The notes under the pieces: model-generated
What the model saw: the letters and a program-made list of their open reading frames with translations, nothing else
Told to the model about the DNA's origin: nothing
The model's database searches: none
DNA from: Cunninghamia lanceolata
Lineage: Eukaryota > Streptophyta > Pinopsida > Cupressales > Cupressaceae
Assembly (NCBI GenBank): GCA_027924645.1
Contig: BSBN01000829.1
Span: forward strand, 5,394,001-5,458,000
DNA: 64,000 bases
Direction of reading: 5' to 3'
Translations under genes and position numbers: made by a program
Part shown: positions 37,160 through 49,181 of the stretch, one piece after another
Layout of the letters: each line of letters opens with the position of its first letter
How positions within the stretch are numbered: position 1 is the stretch's first letter

Positions 37160-37765
37160 ACACAGAAATGAAAATAAAATAAATTGAAGAAGTGTCCATG
37201 AAATAAGTAACAAAACAAATGAAAAGAATTAGGAAAAGTAATAGGATTTATATGCTATGTTTAGAGCTATTCAAAAAAGATCTTTCTTTATTTTATTAAG
37301 CAACCATATCCCTACATTATAGCAAAATAGATTCCAACAAATGAAAACAATTAGGAAAAGCAATAGAATTTATATGCTATTTTAGGGCTATTCAAAAAAC
37401 ATACTTTTGTTATTTTATTAAGCAACCATATCCCTACATTATAGCAAATAGATTCCTTAATTGGTGGATGTTGATGTGTCATTTAGTTTATTTATCATTT
37501 ATATTTTATTTTAAATGTAAATGTAATTATTTAAAAGAGAAATGAAAATAAAATAAAATTGAAGAAATGTGCCTCAAAGAAAGAACAAATGAAAAGAATA
37601 GGAAAAGCAATAGGATTTATATGCTATATTTAGGGCTATTAAAAAAATCACTTTATTTTACTAATCAACCATATCCTTATGTTATAGAAAATAGATTTCT
37701 TTTGATTAGAGTAGTATTTATATTTTATTTTAAATGTAATGTAATTATTTAAATTAGAATGCATG
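37160..37765 (+). repeat. Tandem repeats: ~120-bp unit three times within a larger ~380-bp duplication
   Basis: Units beginning AACAAATGAAAA.AATTAGGA and ending TTATAGCAAA.TAGATTCC lie at about 37212-37330, 37335-37452 and 37582-37700. GAAATGAAAATAAAATAAA sits before the first (about 37165) and before the third (about 37541), showing a larger duplication. Short open frames in the third unit are not genes. Confidence 0.75.
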
Positions 37766-37864
37766 TATTCAATTATTTAATATTTATTTTAAGTTTTATT
37801 TAAATCCTTATAAATTATGTAATGTATTTTTTGGTTTTCTGGGTCATTTGAAGTAAGGTAAAAC

Positions 37865-38000
37865 TAGCATACCTATATTTTAAAAATATATCAAAAGTAC
37901 CCTGAGAGCTAATGTTAGAATTAGTGATTAAAAAATAGGTGCTTGAAGAAGAATATCTCTTGGCATACTTTAGATATATATTTTAAATATAGGTATGTTA
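37865..38000. mobile_element. MITE-like hairpin, about 136 bp
   Basis: The left arm TAGCATACCTATATTT... (37865-37900) and the right arm ...AAATATAGGTATGTTA (37964-38000) are inverted copies of about 35 bp with few mismatches, separated by a loop of about 60 bp. This is the size and form of a foldback MITE or a miRNA-like hairpin. The flanks share only TA. Confidence 0.55.
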
Positions 38001-39205
38001 TTTAAGATGTAAATTTGGATTACTTACTTTCCTTACTCAAAATTCATTCTATGTAAGTTTCTAAACATTTTTTTTTAAATCTTTTTGTACTATATTTTAC
38101 AACCTAAAAGAAATTAGAACTTCAAAATTGTAATGGAATTTTGTACTATAATCTAGTTAGAATCTTCACACTCTAGTTTTATATAAACAATTAATATTTT
38201 TATATAGAAAACCATGCCAAAAACTCTTAGCATTTACATGAAGGAAGAGATTTCTATAAGAGTATAATTTTAACATTATGAAAATGTATTGAAAATAAAA
38301 GGCCTATTCACATGGACTAGTTGTGAATTTGGAACAAATAAAGTTAAAACCCAATGTTATGTATAAAAGGTAGATTGATTTTATGTTATACTTGAGCTCA
38401 AATACAATATTTTTTATAGGAAATTCATGTCATTTTTGTATGGGACCCTTATATGCACTCCAATCTTTTGGTATGAATTTGCATTACTTCCCCTATCCAC
38501 TGTGACCATTATAAAAGAAGGTACATTGGTCAATGTTACAATTCTAATTAAGTCATTGTAAATTACATATAGATTATAACTAATTATGCTGAGAGGCATT
38601 ATATAGTCAAAGCAGATGTTTATATATTTTTATGGCCTTGATTCAAATTGACATCTACTAACCTGTCACAAGATAAAGTATTTAAAGTTAAACTATATAA
38701 AAACTATAGAGGGAATACTTTCCCTACCTCCCATCAGCTCCCATATTCCAGGAGAGAATATGGGGAAGGCTTCATCGTAAGTAGTTATGGTTTGGGAAGC
38801 ACCATTATGGCATTTCATACTTTACAATTTCTAAACAAAAATTAATGTTCTTGATTTTTCTCTGAGAGAAAATGGAAATGGTATCTTTGAGGCTTCCCCT
38901 ACTGATGGTGAAGGTGATGGCCATTTATGAAGCACAAACAAAGGAACCAGAGAGCAATTAGAGAGAAATTAGAGAAAACTGATCCAATTCTGAAGGTGGG
39001 AAATGGAGTTAGATTATCTTACGTCTTATGGTCTACTCAAATCTAGCATGCCTCTCCTTGTGAATGACCAAGTGAATTTCAAGTGACCTAGGAAAAGCCC
39101 ACTACACCCACTTCTTCCACATTCAATTCAAGCTCTCCTTGCTAAGTAGCCTCTCTCGCTCTTCCCAACAACCACTTTGTCATTCCTAAGTTTTCTCAGG
39201 TGAAA
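38001..39205. other. Spacer upstream of the phytocyanin pseudogene
   Basis: No gene seen. The last ~150 bp, rich in CTCTCT and CTTCC words (39110-39200), resemble a plant 5' UTR and fit the former leader of the phytocyanin gene. Confidence 0.4.
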
Positions 39206-39600
39206 ATGGCATCATATTCTTCTTGCATGGTAGTCTTATGTTAAATTGTGACACTTCCTACCAATGGAGGGGTAGCTCGTTAGCTTACAGTGGGTGGCAA
39301 TGTAGGCTGGGTTCTGCCCACTTTTGGTACCACGAGTTACAATCCTAAAAAAGAGTTTGTAATTGTTTGGGAGTGGTGGTGAAAATGCAGTGTTCAAATA
39401 CAATTCAAGCAAGGATTCGGTGGTGCAAGTGAGCATAGATGACTACAATAGCTGTAGCATGTCGAATTTGATTGCCTCTTTCAAGGACGACAACATGATG
39501 TTCTCATTCCATCACCATGACCCCTTCTTTTCTGTCAGCAACAAATTTTAAGAGTTACATGCATGGCTCTTAAATTTGCAAGGAAAATCTTGCACTTGAT
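39206..39600 (+). pseudogene. Early-nodulin-like phytocyanin (cupredoxin-like) pseudogene
   Basis: Phytocyanins are secreted, often GPI-anchored blue-copper-fold proteins; early-nodulin-like members lack copper ligands. ATG at 39206 opens a signal-peptide-like stretch (MASYSSCMVVLC, stop at 39242, IVTLPTNGGVA, stop), then TVGGNVGWVLP and SYNPKKEFVIV. After a frameshift near 39370 come NAVFKYNSSKDSVVQVSIDD, YNSCSMSNLIASFKDDN and PFFSVSNKF, ending TAA at 39551. Order and spacing match the family: TVGG..GW, F.YN...DSV.QV, Y..C....PI..F.DG, GPF.FIS. The usual copper His in the N.H.V motif is Asp here, as in ENODL proteins. Stops and the frameshift make it non-functional. Confidence 0.75.
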
Positions 39601-39914
39601 TCTATTCAGGTATGTTTTTGTCACCACCTGTAGATCTAAAAATACAATTCTTTTAAAATAATATTAAAGTACCATATATGAAGGCGGCTTAATCTCTTTC
39701 TATAATATGTATTTCATAAACAATTGTCAAGGATGGAGATAAGATCAGATTTTGAATAAATTGCACCGAATTAGTATGATGCACATGTATTTTCATTTTA
39801 GTGATGCCAATCAAATTGAAATGTGAAGAGATGATTTAACAATATCCAAAGAAACCAATACACATTTTTATTGTAGCTGTCTATGCTATTGACAATTTTC
39901 ACCTAATTTGTATG

Positions 39915-40200
39915 TGCATGGGGCTGTTGTATTCCACCTATGAGTTGCGGCCTTGAAATGATAAATTTAACCAACTGGAGTGGGAATTCAAAAGGCAGTG
40001 ATCTTAATTGTTCAAGATGGAGAAATGAGCAAGAGCAGTTGTGTTTTGATTGTGATTCATGGAAAGCTACTATTTTGTCCAACTTGAGGCACGTTTTCTG
40101 TTGTTTGGCAAGAGATTTATCATACTAGTCTTATTTTTGATATTGCTGCTCTTCTTAGGCTGCTACTTACTGAAATTCCACATGTTGTACCGAAATGACT
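39915..40200 (+). pseudogene. Tetraspanin pseudogene fragment (extracellular loop 2 and TM4)
   Basis: Tetraspanins organise membrane microdomains. The plus strand reads GCCIPPMSCGLEMINLTNW, the plant GCCxPPxxCG signature of the large extracellular loop, then SDLNCSRWRNEQEQLCFDCD, SWKATILSNLR. In the family this is C..W.N....LCY.CDSCKAGVLA.L, so one loop cysteine is Trp here. After a frameshift near 40095 a hydrophobic helix FIILVLFLILLLFLGCY (about 40110-40160) matches TM4. TM1-TM3 are absent. The point where homology starts follows TTTGTATGTGCAT, possibly a decayed intron acceptor, which would make this an exon-2 remnant. Confidence 0.7.
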
Positions 40201-41030
40201 ACCTATATTCATTCATTCATAGAATTGACTAATAATAGGCTAAACAGATCTACTAAGAATGTTTAGTAGAGCTCTATCAAAGGGATTCACTTATACTTAT
40301 TCATTATTCTTAAACACCATCCATTTTATTAGTCGAAAATCAATTTTGGATAAGAGGAGGATAAATATTTACCACCTTTTATCTAGATGATTTATAAAAT
40401 TGCTATTAATTGTTTGACTATTGAAATGAATGATATTTAAACCATGCATTCTTACTCTATTTTATTCAATCTTGTGTTTTTTCAAATGAGAAAATTGCTA
40501 ATATTAGCAAGATTAAATTTGTTATGAAGAAAATTTATATTATTAGTAGGATTAATATTCATGACAAATTTATGTTTTAATTAGAAAAAGATTTGTAAAT
40601 AGGATTTGAGGGCATTAACTTTTTTAATGATTTATTAACAATCTAGTTACTTAAATTAGAACTTTGTGGCAAATTTACCCAACTCAAAGACATGTTTAAC
40701 TTCCATTATTTTTTATAATTCCCACATTGCTCCACTTATTGTTAGGACCATGTAACCAACAAAGATTATAGGAAATGATTTTAGGCGCATAATTGAAAAA
40801 ATCAGTTGGTCCCAACAGAGGTGTCCTTATGGCTTTCATATCATAGTTTAATAATAATAGTAATAATTTGTTAAATTTATTTCAAAATATTAATTTAAAA
40901 TTTTTAGGCAAGACTGAGTTTTTAGTATGTGGAGATTGCACAATTCGTTTGTTTCATGATCATTTTCTCTAGAGTATAGGTACATTTTGGATTATTCTCA
41001 ATGCAATTTTTATTTTTAACAGTTTTAATT
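40201..41030. other. Spacer, no gene seen
   Basis: AT-rich, with no domain in any frame. Confidence 0.45.
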
Positions 41031-42215
41031 GTTTAGGGTTTAGGGTTAGAATTAGAGTTAGGGTTAGCATTACATTTAGGATTATGATTACATTTAGGAT
41101 TAGAGTTAGGACTTACAATTAGGGTTACAATTAGGTTTAGCATTAGGGTGGTATTGGGGAGAGAGTTAGGGTTAGCATTAGTGTTAGGATTAAAGATATG
41201 GTTAGGGTTAGGATTAAGGTTACAGTTATGGATAAAATTATGGTTATGATTAAATGTAGGATTAGAGTTAGGGGTTAAAATTAGGGTTACAATTAGAGTT
41301 AGAGGGTTAGGGTTAGAATTAGGGTTAGGATTAAGGTTAGGGTTAGGGATAGTATTAGGGTTATGATTACATTTAGGATTAGAGTTAGGGTTAAAATTAG
41401 GGTTACAATTAGGGTTATGGTTAGGGTTAGAATTGGGGTGAGGGTTAGGGTTAAAATTAGTTTTAGGGATATAATTAGGGTTATTGTTAGGTTTAGAATT
41501 AGAGTCAAGGTTAGGATTAGTGTTACAATTAAGGTTAGGGTTAGGGTTACAAACTTAGATATCTCAAGATTATAATTGTAATTGGATTTAGGGTTAGGGT
41601 TACGATTACAATTAGAATTAGCGTTAGGATTATAGTTAGAATTAGTGTTAGAATTAGGGTTAGGGTTAGGGTTTAAGTTAAAATTAGGGTTAAAACTATG
41701 ATTACAATTAGGTTTAGGGTTAGGGTTATAATTAGAGTTAATATTAGCCTAAACTTTAGGGTTAGGGTTATAGTTACACTAAAACAAGAAAGGTTATTTA
41801 CATTTATATCTATATATAGAACTATGGTTAGAGTTAAGGTTGGCATTAGGGTTGGAATTAGTAATAGAGTAAGGGTTAGGGTTAGAATAAGGGTTAGCGA
41901 TAGAATTGGGTTATCATTAGGGTTAGAATTAGGGTTAGGGTTAGAATTAGAGTTAGGGATAGCATTACTATCAAGATTGAAGTTAGGGTTATAGTAATAA
42001 TTTGGGTTTGAATTAGCAATAGAATTAGTACTGGGGTAAGAATTAAGGTTAGGGATAAAATCAAGATTAGAATTATAATTGAATTTAGGGTTAGGTTACA
42101 ATTAAGGTTAGAATTAAGGTTATGATTGCTGTTATAATTAGTGTTAGAATTAGGGTTAAAACTGTGATTACAATTAGGGTTAGGGTCGGGGTTACAATTA
42201 GGGTTGGTATTAATA
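41031..42215 (+). repeat. Degenerate interstitial telomere-like array, (TTTAGGG/TTAGGG)n
   Basis: About 1.2 kb of six- and seven-base units near TTAGGG and TTTAGGG with many variants (TTAGAA, TTACAA, TTAGCA, TTATGA), G-rich on the plus strand throughout. The plant telomere unit is TTTAGGG; six-base variants dominate here. Long open frames on both strands (for example 41299-41508 minus, 41698-41994 plus) are artefacts of the repeat. Confidence 0.85.
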
Positions 42216-42640
42216 ACTTCTTATCATAGTAATTATTATAAACTTAATTCATTTTACCCTAATTATTTTTACATTTTTATGATAATAATTATGATTTAAA
42301 ATAATTAAGATTTATAAAAATTATGATTTGAAACAGTTAGGGTTTATAATAATTAATATTATATCAATAATATATTATTTAAAAAATGTATATATAATAA
42401 TGTAGATATAATTATATTATACTATATTTATTATTATATATAACAATATAATAATAAACATAAATATAAATTTAATATGTATATAATATAATAATATTAT
42501 AATAATATAATATTATAATAATATTAATTATAGTTAAATAATTTTCCTTATTCAATTTATTACTATATTTATTATTATAAACATTCTCTATAGTAATCTA
42601 ATAATGTTATAATATTATAATATTATTGTTTTATAAGGTA
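42216..42640. repeat. AT-rich low-complexity sequence
   Basis: Nearly pure A/T with TAATATTATAAT-type motifs. GTTAGGGTTTATAATAATTAATATTATA at 42336 recurs in similar form at about 43417. Confidence 0.7.
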
Positions 42641-42687
42641 AGTGCTACTTAAGGGCTAGTTCCCCATACATTGCTTAAAAAGGAAAT

Positions 42688-43292
42688 TTACATATCCATA
42701 GAGATGGTGTTAATATCATCCGCTAGTATATTAGCCCTCTCTAGCTGTTGAGCTGAGAGATCCCCATAAACATTAACAAATTTTGTGGAAGACTCCATTT
42801 CACACTTCTCTAACCCCTCCCTAAAAAGCTCTAGGTCCTCTGCCACCTTCCCTCTCTTCTTTACTACCTTAGTGTCAAAGACTCCACAAATAAAGTCACT
42901 TCTAGGATTTAGGTTGGTGCACTGGCTAGCCACCAGAATTGCATCTCGAATCACATATTTGGCAAGAAACCCAATAAACCTCAATGCCCTGTGGACAATG
43001 CTTGTAGTTAAGGTGACAATGGTGAAAAACCTTTCAATGAGCACCCCATCATGGGCCCCTAGGTAGATTGCATCCCGAGGATGTTTTTGATGGTATTCTT
43101 TAGTTTAGCCTCTTCTATTATGAAGAGCCAACCTAACTTTGTTGTCTTCACACCTGCATTGCACTCTGAAGTGACTGCAACCCACCATAGCAACTTTGGC
43201 AGAAATGTACCCCTATTTAAAATCATTGGGGGTACATGAGCAACTTTCGAGGTGATAAATATAATATTATTATATTTAATAATATTATCCAA
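42688..43292 (-). other. Unidentified coding-like island in AT-rich repeat
   Basis: Two minus-strand open frames, 43292-43059 (77 codons; LPKLLWWVAVTSECNAGVK, WLFIIEEAKLKNTIKNILGM) and 43044-42688 (118 codons; acidic and Leu-rich, VAEDLELFREGLEKCEME). Base composition is clearly higher in GC than the flanks. They overlap in different frames and could be one frameshifted gene or TE remnant. I do not recognise the family. Confidence 0.3.
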
Positions 43293-43940
43293 TATAATTA
43301 TATATTAATTTAATTAACATTTTATAATAATATAATAATAATAAAATTTAATATTACTATGCTATATAATTTTGATTTAAAATAATTAGTGTTTTTAATA
43401 ATTAATACTATAAAATAGTTAGGGTTTATAATAATCAATATTATATTATTAATATTATCATTAATATATAATAGAATATATAATTATATTTTTATATATT
43501 AAATAGTATATAATATTATTATAATGTAACAATATAAATAAATATTATTATATTTGATAATGTTGTACCATATAATTATATATTAATTAAATTAATGTCT
43601 TACATGTTGTGCTCCAATTACTACTAGTTTATATACATTAAATAATAATATAAATAAAATAGGGGGAGAGATATATGCCTCTTTTAATCAATTTCTTTGA
43701 ATAAAAAGTGTAATATAGGCACCTTTTAATCAATTTCTCAAAGTATATATATATTATTTGACAAATATTTTTAATTTTTTGTTAATTAATTTACGACACA
43801 TAGGTAGAATAGGGCCTCTACAAGGATATATCCAACTTACTTTAAATATATTTTTTAAATATATATATACTAGTTAATTAGACCAATTTTATTGAAACTT
43901 CATTAGTGAACATCATATGTTTTAGCATCATGGAAAAAAT
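43293..43940. repeat. AT-rich repeats flanking the island
   Basis: Contains a second copy (43374-43447) of the AAAATAATTA...AGTTAGGGTTTATAATAAT block seen at 42292-42366. It also has a local duplication of ATATTATTATATTT.ATAAT...ATATAATTATATATTAAT (about 43260 and 43540). Confidence 0.6.
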
Positions 43941-44290
43941 TACTCCATCATCTCAAAAATAAAATTTCAAATAAAAACATATTATAAAAGACAAAAACTC
44001 TAAACAATAACCCTTCATAAAACTAAAAAAACATACCGTAAAAAATAAAAACTGTAAGCACAGCCCCTAAATAAACTAATCCCATCATCTTATAAACAAA
44101 TTTTGAAATAGAAACCATTAAAAATTGTAAACATGCCGTAAGAGATGAAAAGTCTAAGCAACCCCCTCAATAAAACAGTTCCATCATCTTAAAATGAAGT
44201 TTGAAATGAAAAACATCCCGTGGAGGATGAAAATTTGTAAACAATAAACCCCTCCATGAAACGGACCCACAAATCCCATCATTTAAAGCT
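43941..44290. repeat. Imperfect tandem repeats with CCATCATCT anchor
   Basis: Anchors at about 43944, 44082, 44181 and 44275 (last as CCATCATTT), each followed by a similar AAA-rich stretch, (T/A)GTAA(A/G)CA and CCCCT..ATAAA. Unit length about 94-138 bp. Confidence 0.6.
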
Positions 44291-44299
44291 GAAAAGATA

Positions 44300-45310
44300 A
44301 CGACGTTTAATTGCCCTTTGCCCTTTGCCGTGTAAGAGAATTGCCTAAAGTGATTACGGGACAGTGTACGTGTACTCTGAGCCCTGTGGAATGGACTCCA
44401 AACTCCATGGAATGAATCTGCACCCTACATGTCTGCAAATTTGCGGTAAATCCAGGTTTGGATGTAAATGCGTGTAAATCCGTTGGAGGAGGGAAATAAT
44501 ACAGCAAAGTGTTAAAAAGTCTTCCCAGCGGAAAAGCACGGACAATGAAACCCTGTAAAAGCCAACTGTCTTAAGTGTGAAGTGCAGAGCAGACGAAAAA
44601 ATGTGTACATTAGACTTTGACGTTAGTAGTATTTTCATTGGCAGGACTAACGCAGGCCCAACGCTATCACTCTTGTTATTTAATGTCAACTGTTTTATGT
44701 GTGATGTACACAGCAGAAGAAAAATATATACATAGATTTTGGTGGCACTAGTATTTTCATTGGAAAGTATTACTCAGATGCTTAAATTTGACAGTCAACT
44801 CAAGCAATTTTTGTATGACAGTTATCTATTCAATAGTGCCTTTAAAATACTATGACATATTTTAGTATAAGTAAATTATATAAAAACCAAATATATATCA
44901 TTTTAATCCTATAAAAATTTTGACAGTTTGTCCAAAATCTCTCCTTTCATATGATAGTCTTTTCAAAATTTCAGTTGTATTTTACAGCTAAAATGTCTAA
45001 ATACAGCTATACAACTGTCAAATTTAAGCCTGGGATTCACTCTCGTAGAAAAGTTGTTTGTTAGTCTAAAAAGATTTTTTGAGTTTTTAGTCAGTAAATG
45101 AAGATGTCATATCTACATAAAGTTGTTGCAGATAATAAAAGGTCCAGTCAAACCCACATTAAAATATATTAAAACATGTAAAAAAAAAGAAAAAACCAAT
45201 AAAAACAGATGGTGATGGAATCTAATGTTTGATATTGATCAATCCCATATATTAGAGTGTAGTTAAATGTCTAATTGTTCAACATTTGTTACATATATCT
45301 TTCTCTGATT
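44300..45310 (-). other. Upstream-region-like segment with a 125-bp tandem duplication
   Basis: CAACTGT.TTA.GTGTGA..T.CA.AGCAGA.GAAAAA to TTTTCATTGG occurs at about 44563 and again at about 44687. The segment at 45190-45290 (GATGGTGATGGAATCT, then GTGTAGTTA) resembles 57735-57820. The GC-richer part at 44280-44560 reads like promoter or 5' leader sequence, but no exon follows. No gene. Confidence 0.35.
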
Positions 45311-46208
45311 GAAAATTACATCTATGGTAATATGATAGGTAAGAAGCATCCTTTTCTTACCAAACTAGTCCTATTATGAAGTGTAGGATATCTTTTTCTA
45401 GGAAACTTTTAAGAAGATCATAGCTAGAAAACATGTCTAAGGGAAGGGTCTCATTATTTTGTCTAGTATTTGACTGTTTATTTTTTTTATTTTCCTAAGG
45501 AGTCATTTGTGGAGCCAGTGGTTTCATGAATATTTTATTTTTCTGCTTATTTTAAATTGCAACTTTTTTACTATATAAATTTTTAAAAAAAAAATTACTA
45601 ATAAAAAAATTTAGAAGATAAAATTTGGAGGAAAATGAAAAAGAAAAAAGAAAGAGGGAAGGAATATATGCAACCACGTGGCATTTTTTTTCATTATACA
45701 ATTGTTCCATAATTTCATCCCCCATTTTTTTCACATGGCATATTTCCAATCCATAAAATGTAGTTGCTCCACTATAATAGAGAAAGATTCTAAATTATTC
45801 TTTATACATACCTGAAAATTTTCATGGGACCACCTCAAATTTAAGCTCAAAATCCACTTATGCAGCCACATGGGACCATGACATACTAAACACATTTAAA
45901 TGGGTATTAGCCTTACTTACATTTTTTCTTGGCATCCACCAAAACTTCTCCATGCCATCAAGTCTCCACAAATTCCAAGCATTAAAACCATTATATTTAC
46001 TACCAATTGTATCTTCATGTGAGTGAAGATTTTATTGATACGTAGATAAGTATAATATAAATTGTAAGTGAATTTGGTGTAAAAAGATTTGGTTTTATCA
46101 TGGTGTAATTAAAGTTTAGAGTTGACATGATTTTCCTGGTGTGATATGAATAGCTTAAGGAAGAAGCTATTTAAATAATCTATCAAGAAAGAGATAAGCA
46201 ATATTTTT
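45311..46208. other. Spacer up to the LINE target site
   Basis: AT-rich. The minus-strand open frame at 45552-45749 has no motif. Confidence 0.45.
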
Positions 46209-46228
46209 CAACTAATTTAATAGTATTT
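46209..46228. repeat. Target-site duplication of LINE 1, left copy
   Basis: CAACTAATTTAATAGTATTT, identical to 56836-56855. It follows the short A-run that ends the element on the minus strand. Confidence 0.9.
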
Positions 46229-46287
46229 TTTAACATAAAGGAGGGGTGAAAATTTATTAAAATGAGAAGAAGTACAAAGCAAGAAAA

Positions 46288-48751
46288 TTACAAAGCCCTA
46301 TCAAGCTCCACTACGTGAGCCAAATGTTGAGACAGATCCGGGGGTAAACAACCTCGGTCCATCAAATTCCAATCATGAATATGTTTAGAAGCCCATTTAG
46401 CAAAACAATCAGCAACACTATTCCATTCTCTAGGAATATGAGTAAAAGTAACATACTCCAACGAAGCACAGAGGTTAAGAATCTGACCAACAATCAAAGC
46501 CAAATGCCAACTGACATTATCTAAATGCCTCTTATTCAACAAGTTCACCACAACCTGGGAATCAGACTCACATATGATCTGTCGCCACCCCAATTGACTT
46601 CCACGCTCCACAACTGTTAAAATAGCCTAAGCCTCCATAAGATTATTAGTATGAAGACCCTTATAAATAGAGAAGATAAACTGAACATCTCTAGAGCTAT
46701 CCTGACCAACACCACCAATTCCAGCATAACCAGGGTTTCAGCAAGAAGAGCCATCTGTGTTGATTTTTAGTGTACCTTGAGGCAAAGGAGACCATCCCCC
46801 CTCCCTATTCACCTTCGGGGTAGGATGTCTACATCTGTTGTGCATGAGATGACATTGCGGAGGTGGAAGATGAAGACGGTGACAACAACCAACATCACAA
46901 GGGTCCACTGATGCTGTAAAATCACACTTAGACACAACAGTTTCTTGAAAAATCTGATGATTCTGCTCCAACCAAAAGTGCCACATAATAAAGGAAGGGC
47001 CAGTACCCCAAGCAGCCTGAAGAAAGGAAGTAGAAACAGGGGCCTTGCCCCACCGATCCACAAACTCAGCCAAGGAGGAGACATGCCAACAGGGCATATT
47101 CCACACCCTCCACCAAAAATGCCAAATCTCCCTAGCATAGGAACATTGGAAGAAGAGATGAGAGACACTCTCCTCATAGTTATGACACAAAACACACATA
47201 GAAGGACCTTGGAAACCACTCTTACACAAATTACCCCAAGTAAGGCACTGGTTTTGAGCAACTAGCCACAAGAAAAAATTGCATTTGGGCCACGACAACT
47301 TGTGCCAGACATGCTTCCACCAAGGGACCTTGATAGCCCCAAACAACTGCCTACCAAGCTGCTTATAACCAGCAAACACAGAGTAATTCCTGAATAAATC
47401 AGGTCCATCCCAAGCCAAGACATCAGGTCCCTTCAAAGAATTACAAGCATAGGAAGCCAAAAGCTGAGCAAGCTCACACCTATCCTCCTCAGACCCCCCA
47501 TGAGGTCATTCAGAGGGAATCTTCCAACGCAAGCTTACAGCTGAACCACAATGTTGTGCAAACTTATAATGTTCAACGGTATCCCAGCCAGCCGCAGTAA
47601 AAACCTCAGATAGTGACTAGAGGTGAGGAAGAGAAGAGAGAATAGGTGGGTAGCCATCCCAAGAATCTAACCAAAAAAGAGTCTGTGACCCTGAATGACA
47701 AATCCAAAAAAGCGTACGCTTAATCAACTGAGCCCCAGCTTTCAAAGTATGCCAAATCATATAACAACTCCCCTCCAGAGGATAGCGAGGGACTTCACAA
47801 GAAGAAACACCCCTAAGATATTTATGGGTGAGAATACGGGCCCATAACTGATGTTGATTGGTACACCAACACCAGTAAAGCTTAGCAGCAAGAACTTGCC
47901 CATTCAAAATGGCAAAGTGTAAACCAAGACCACCCTCCTGCTTTGGTCTACACACAAAATCCCACTTAACAAGGCTCCACTTAGTAGACAGTAAGGTACC
48001 ACTCCAAAGGAATTGACGAGAGAGAGCATCAAATTTCCTAAGGAAATACATAGGGGCCACTTGAACAAAGCATCTGTAGATAGGAAGGGCCTGGATAACT
48101 GACTTGAGAAGAGTCACTCTAGTCGCTGTAGATAACCACCGATGAGGCCAATGAGTTACCTTCTACCTCAGCTTGTCAAGCAACATCTTCCAGGAGGACC
48201 TAGGCTGACGCCCAACAACCAGAGGAATACCCAAATAGACAAAGGGAAGAGACCCAATTTGGAACCGCAAAATAGCTGCAATCCACCGTTCAATAGCCTG
48301 AGGCATATTAAAAAAGAAAGTAGAAGACTTTTGCTCATTGATTTTCTGACCTAAAGTAGCAAGGTAGATATCCAAAGCTTGCCTAAATGATTTAACTTCT
48401 TGAATACGAACCAACCCCATAAGAGAAGTATCGTCCACAAACAGGAGATGGGAAATTGTTGGTAGACCCAAGCCCCACTGCCAACTATGAATCAAGCCTT
48501 GGGAGACCTTACAATTAAGAAATTGAGTCAACCCCTTCGCCATGATGATAAATAGATAAGGAGAGAGCAGGTCCCCCTGACGAAGGCCCCTAGTAGCACC
48601 AAATGGCTCTGAAGGTTAACCATTCACAATAACTGAAAAAAGAGGAGGAAGTCACACAACTCAAAGTCCAACTCACCCAATCCAAAGAAAAACCAAAAGC
48701 CAACATAATCTTCTGAAGAAAACTCCGTTTAACTCTGTCATAAGCTTTGGC
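46288..48751 (-). pseudogene. LINE 1 reverse transcriptase C-part, zf-RVT and RNase H
   Basis: It continues from the other side of the copia insertion: AYDRVKRSFLQ, then GLRQGDLLSPYLFIIMA, LFVDDTSLM (catalytic motif with V for A) and SLPFVYLGIPLVVG. Next is the thumb region TLLKSVIQALPIYR, then PKQEGGLGLHFAILN, the zinc knuckle CVLCHNYEESVSHLFFQC (about 47190) and an RNase H (TDGSSC, CESDSQVVVNLL, PREWNSVADCFAKWAS; 46750-46288). Stops between the blocks (near 48605, 48160, 47620, 47510, 46740, 46630) make it inactive. RNase H ends at 46288, close to the 3' end. Confidence 0.85.
48747..48751. repeat. Target-site duplication of the copia element, left copy
   Basis: TTGGC, matching 55961-55965. 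On the LINE sense strand it is GCCAA from the sequence ATGGCCAAAGC. Confidence 0.8.
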
Positions 48752-49181
48752 TGTTAGGGTTAGCTGGCAGAAGATATCAATTAAATGCAAATAAAGATTA
48801 AACAGAGGAATAGAAATACATAGAAATAATAACAGCGAGAGACAAGTTTTAATGTAGTTCACCCAAACTTGGGCTACATCCACCAAATAGAGAGTCCAAT
48901 ATTAATATCCAGTAAATCAAACTGATTACAATCAGCAATCCCTGCAACTCAATACTGTTGCAAATGCTACAATACAATATATCAAAACCTTAACCCTTAG
49001 CCGCTTTTATCATGCCTTTTTGTTGGTTACAAAAATTAGGGTTTTCTTATGTTGGTCATAAAAAATAGGATTTTTTATGTCGGCCCTAAAAAAATTTCTC
49101 GGGGGGCTGCTGCCCCTGAACCCCGACGAGGATACATGGCTAGTGTACAGTACTTTCTTGATCAGTAGCCACCTACCAACA
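48752..49181 (-). repeat. Copia 3' LTR (430 bp)
   Basis: Plus-strand edges TGTTAGGGTTAGC...CCTACCAACA. Compared with the 5' LTR it carries an extra ~31 bp including GGGGGGCTGCTGCCCCTG near 49098-49120. The minus-strand polypurine tract AAGTGGGAGAT abuts it at 49182-49192. Confidence 0.9.

Noticed and set aside
41299..41994. Open frames of 69-98 codons on both strands in the telomere-like array
   Set aside because: They are six-base repeat translations (TLTLIL, RVRVRI) with no protein-like composition.
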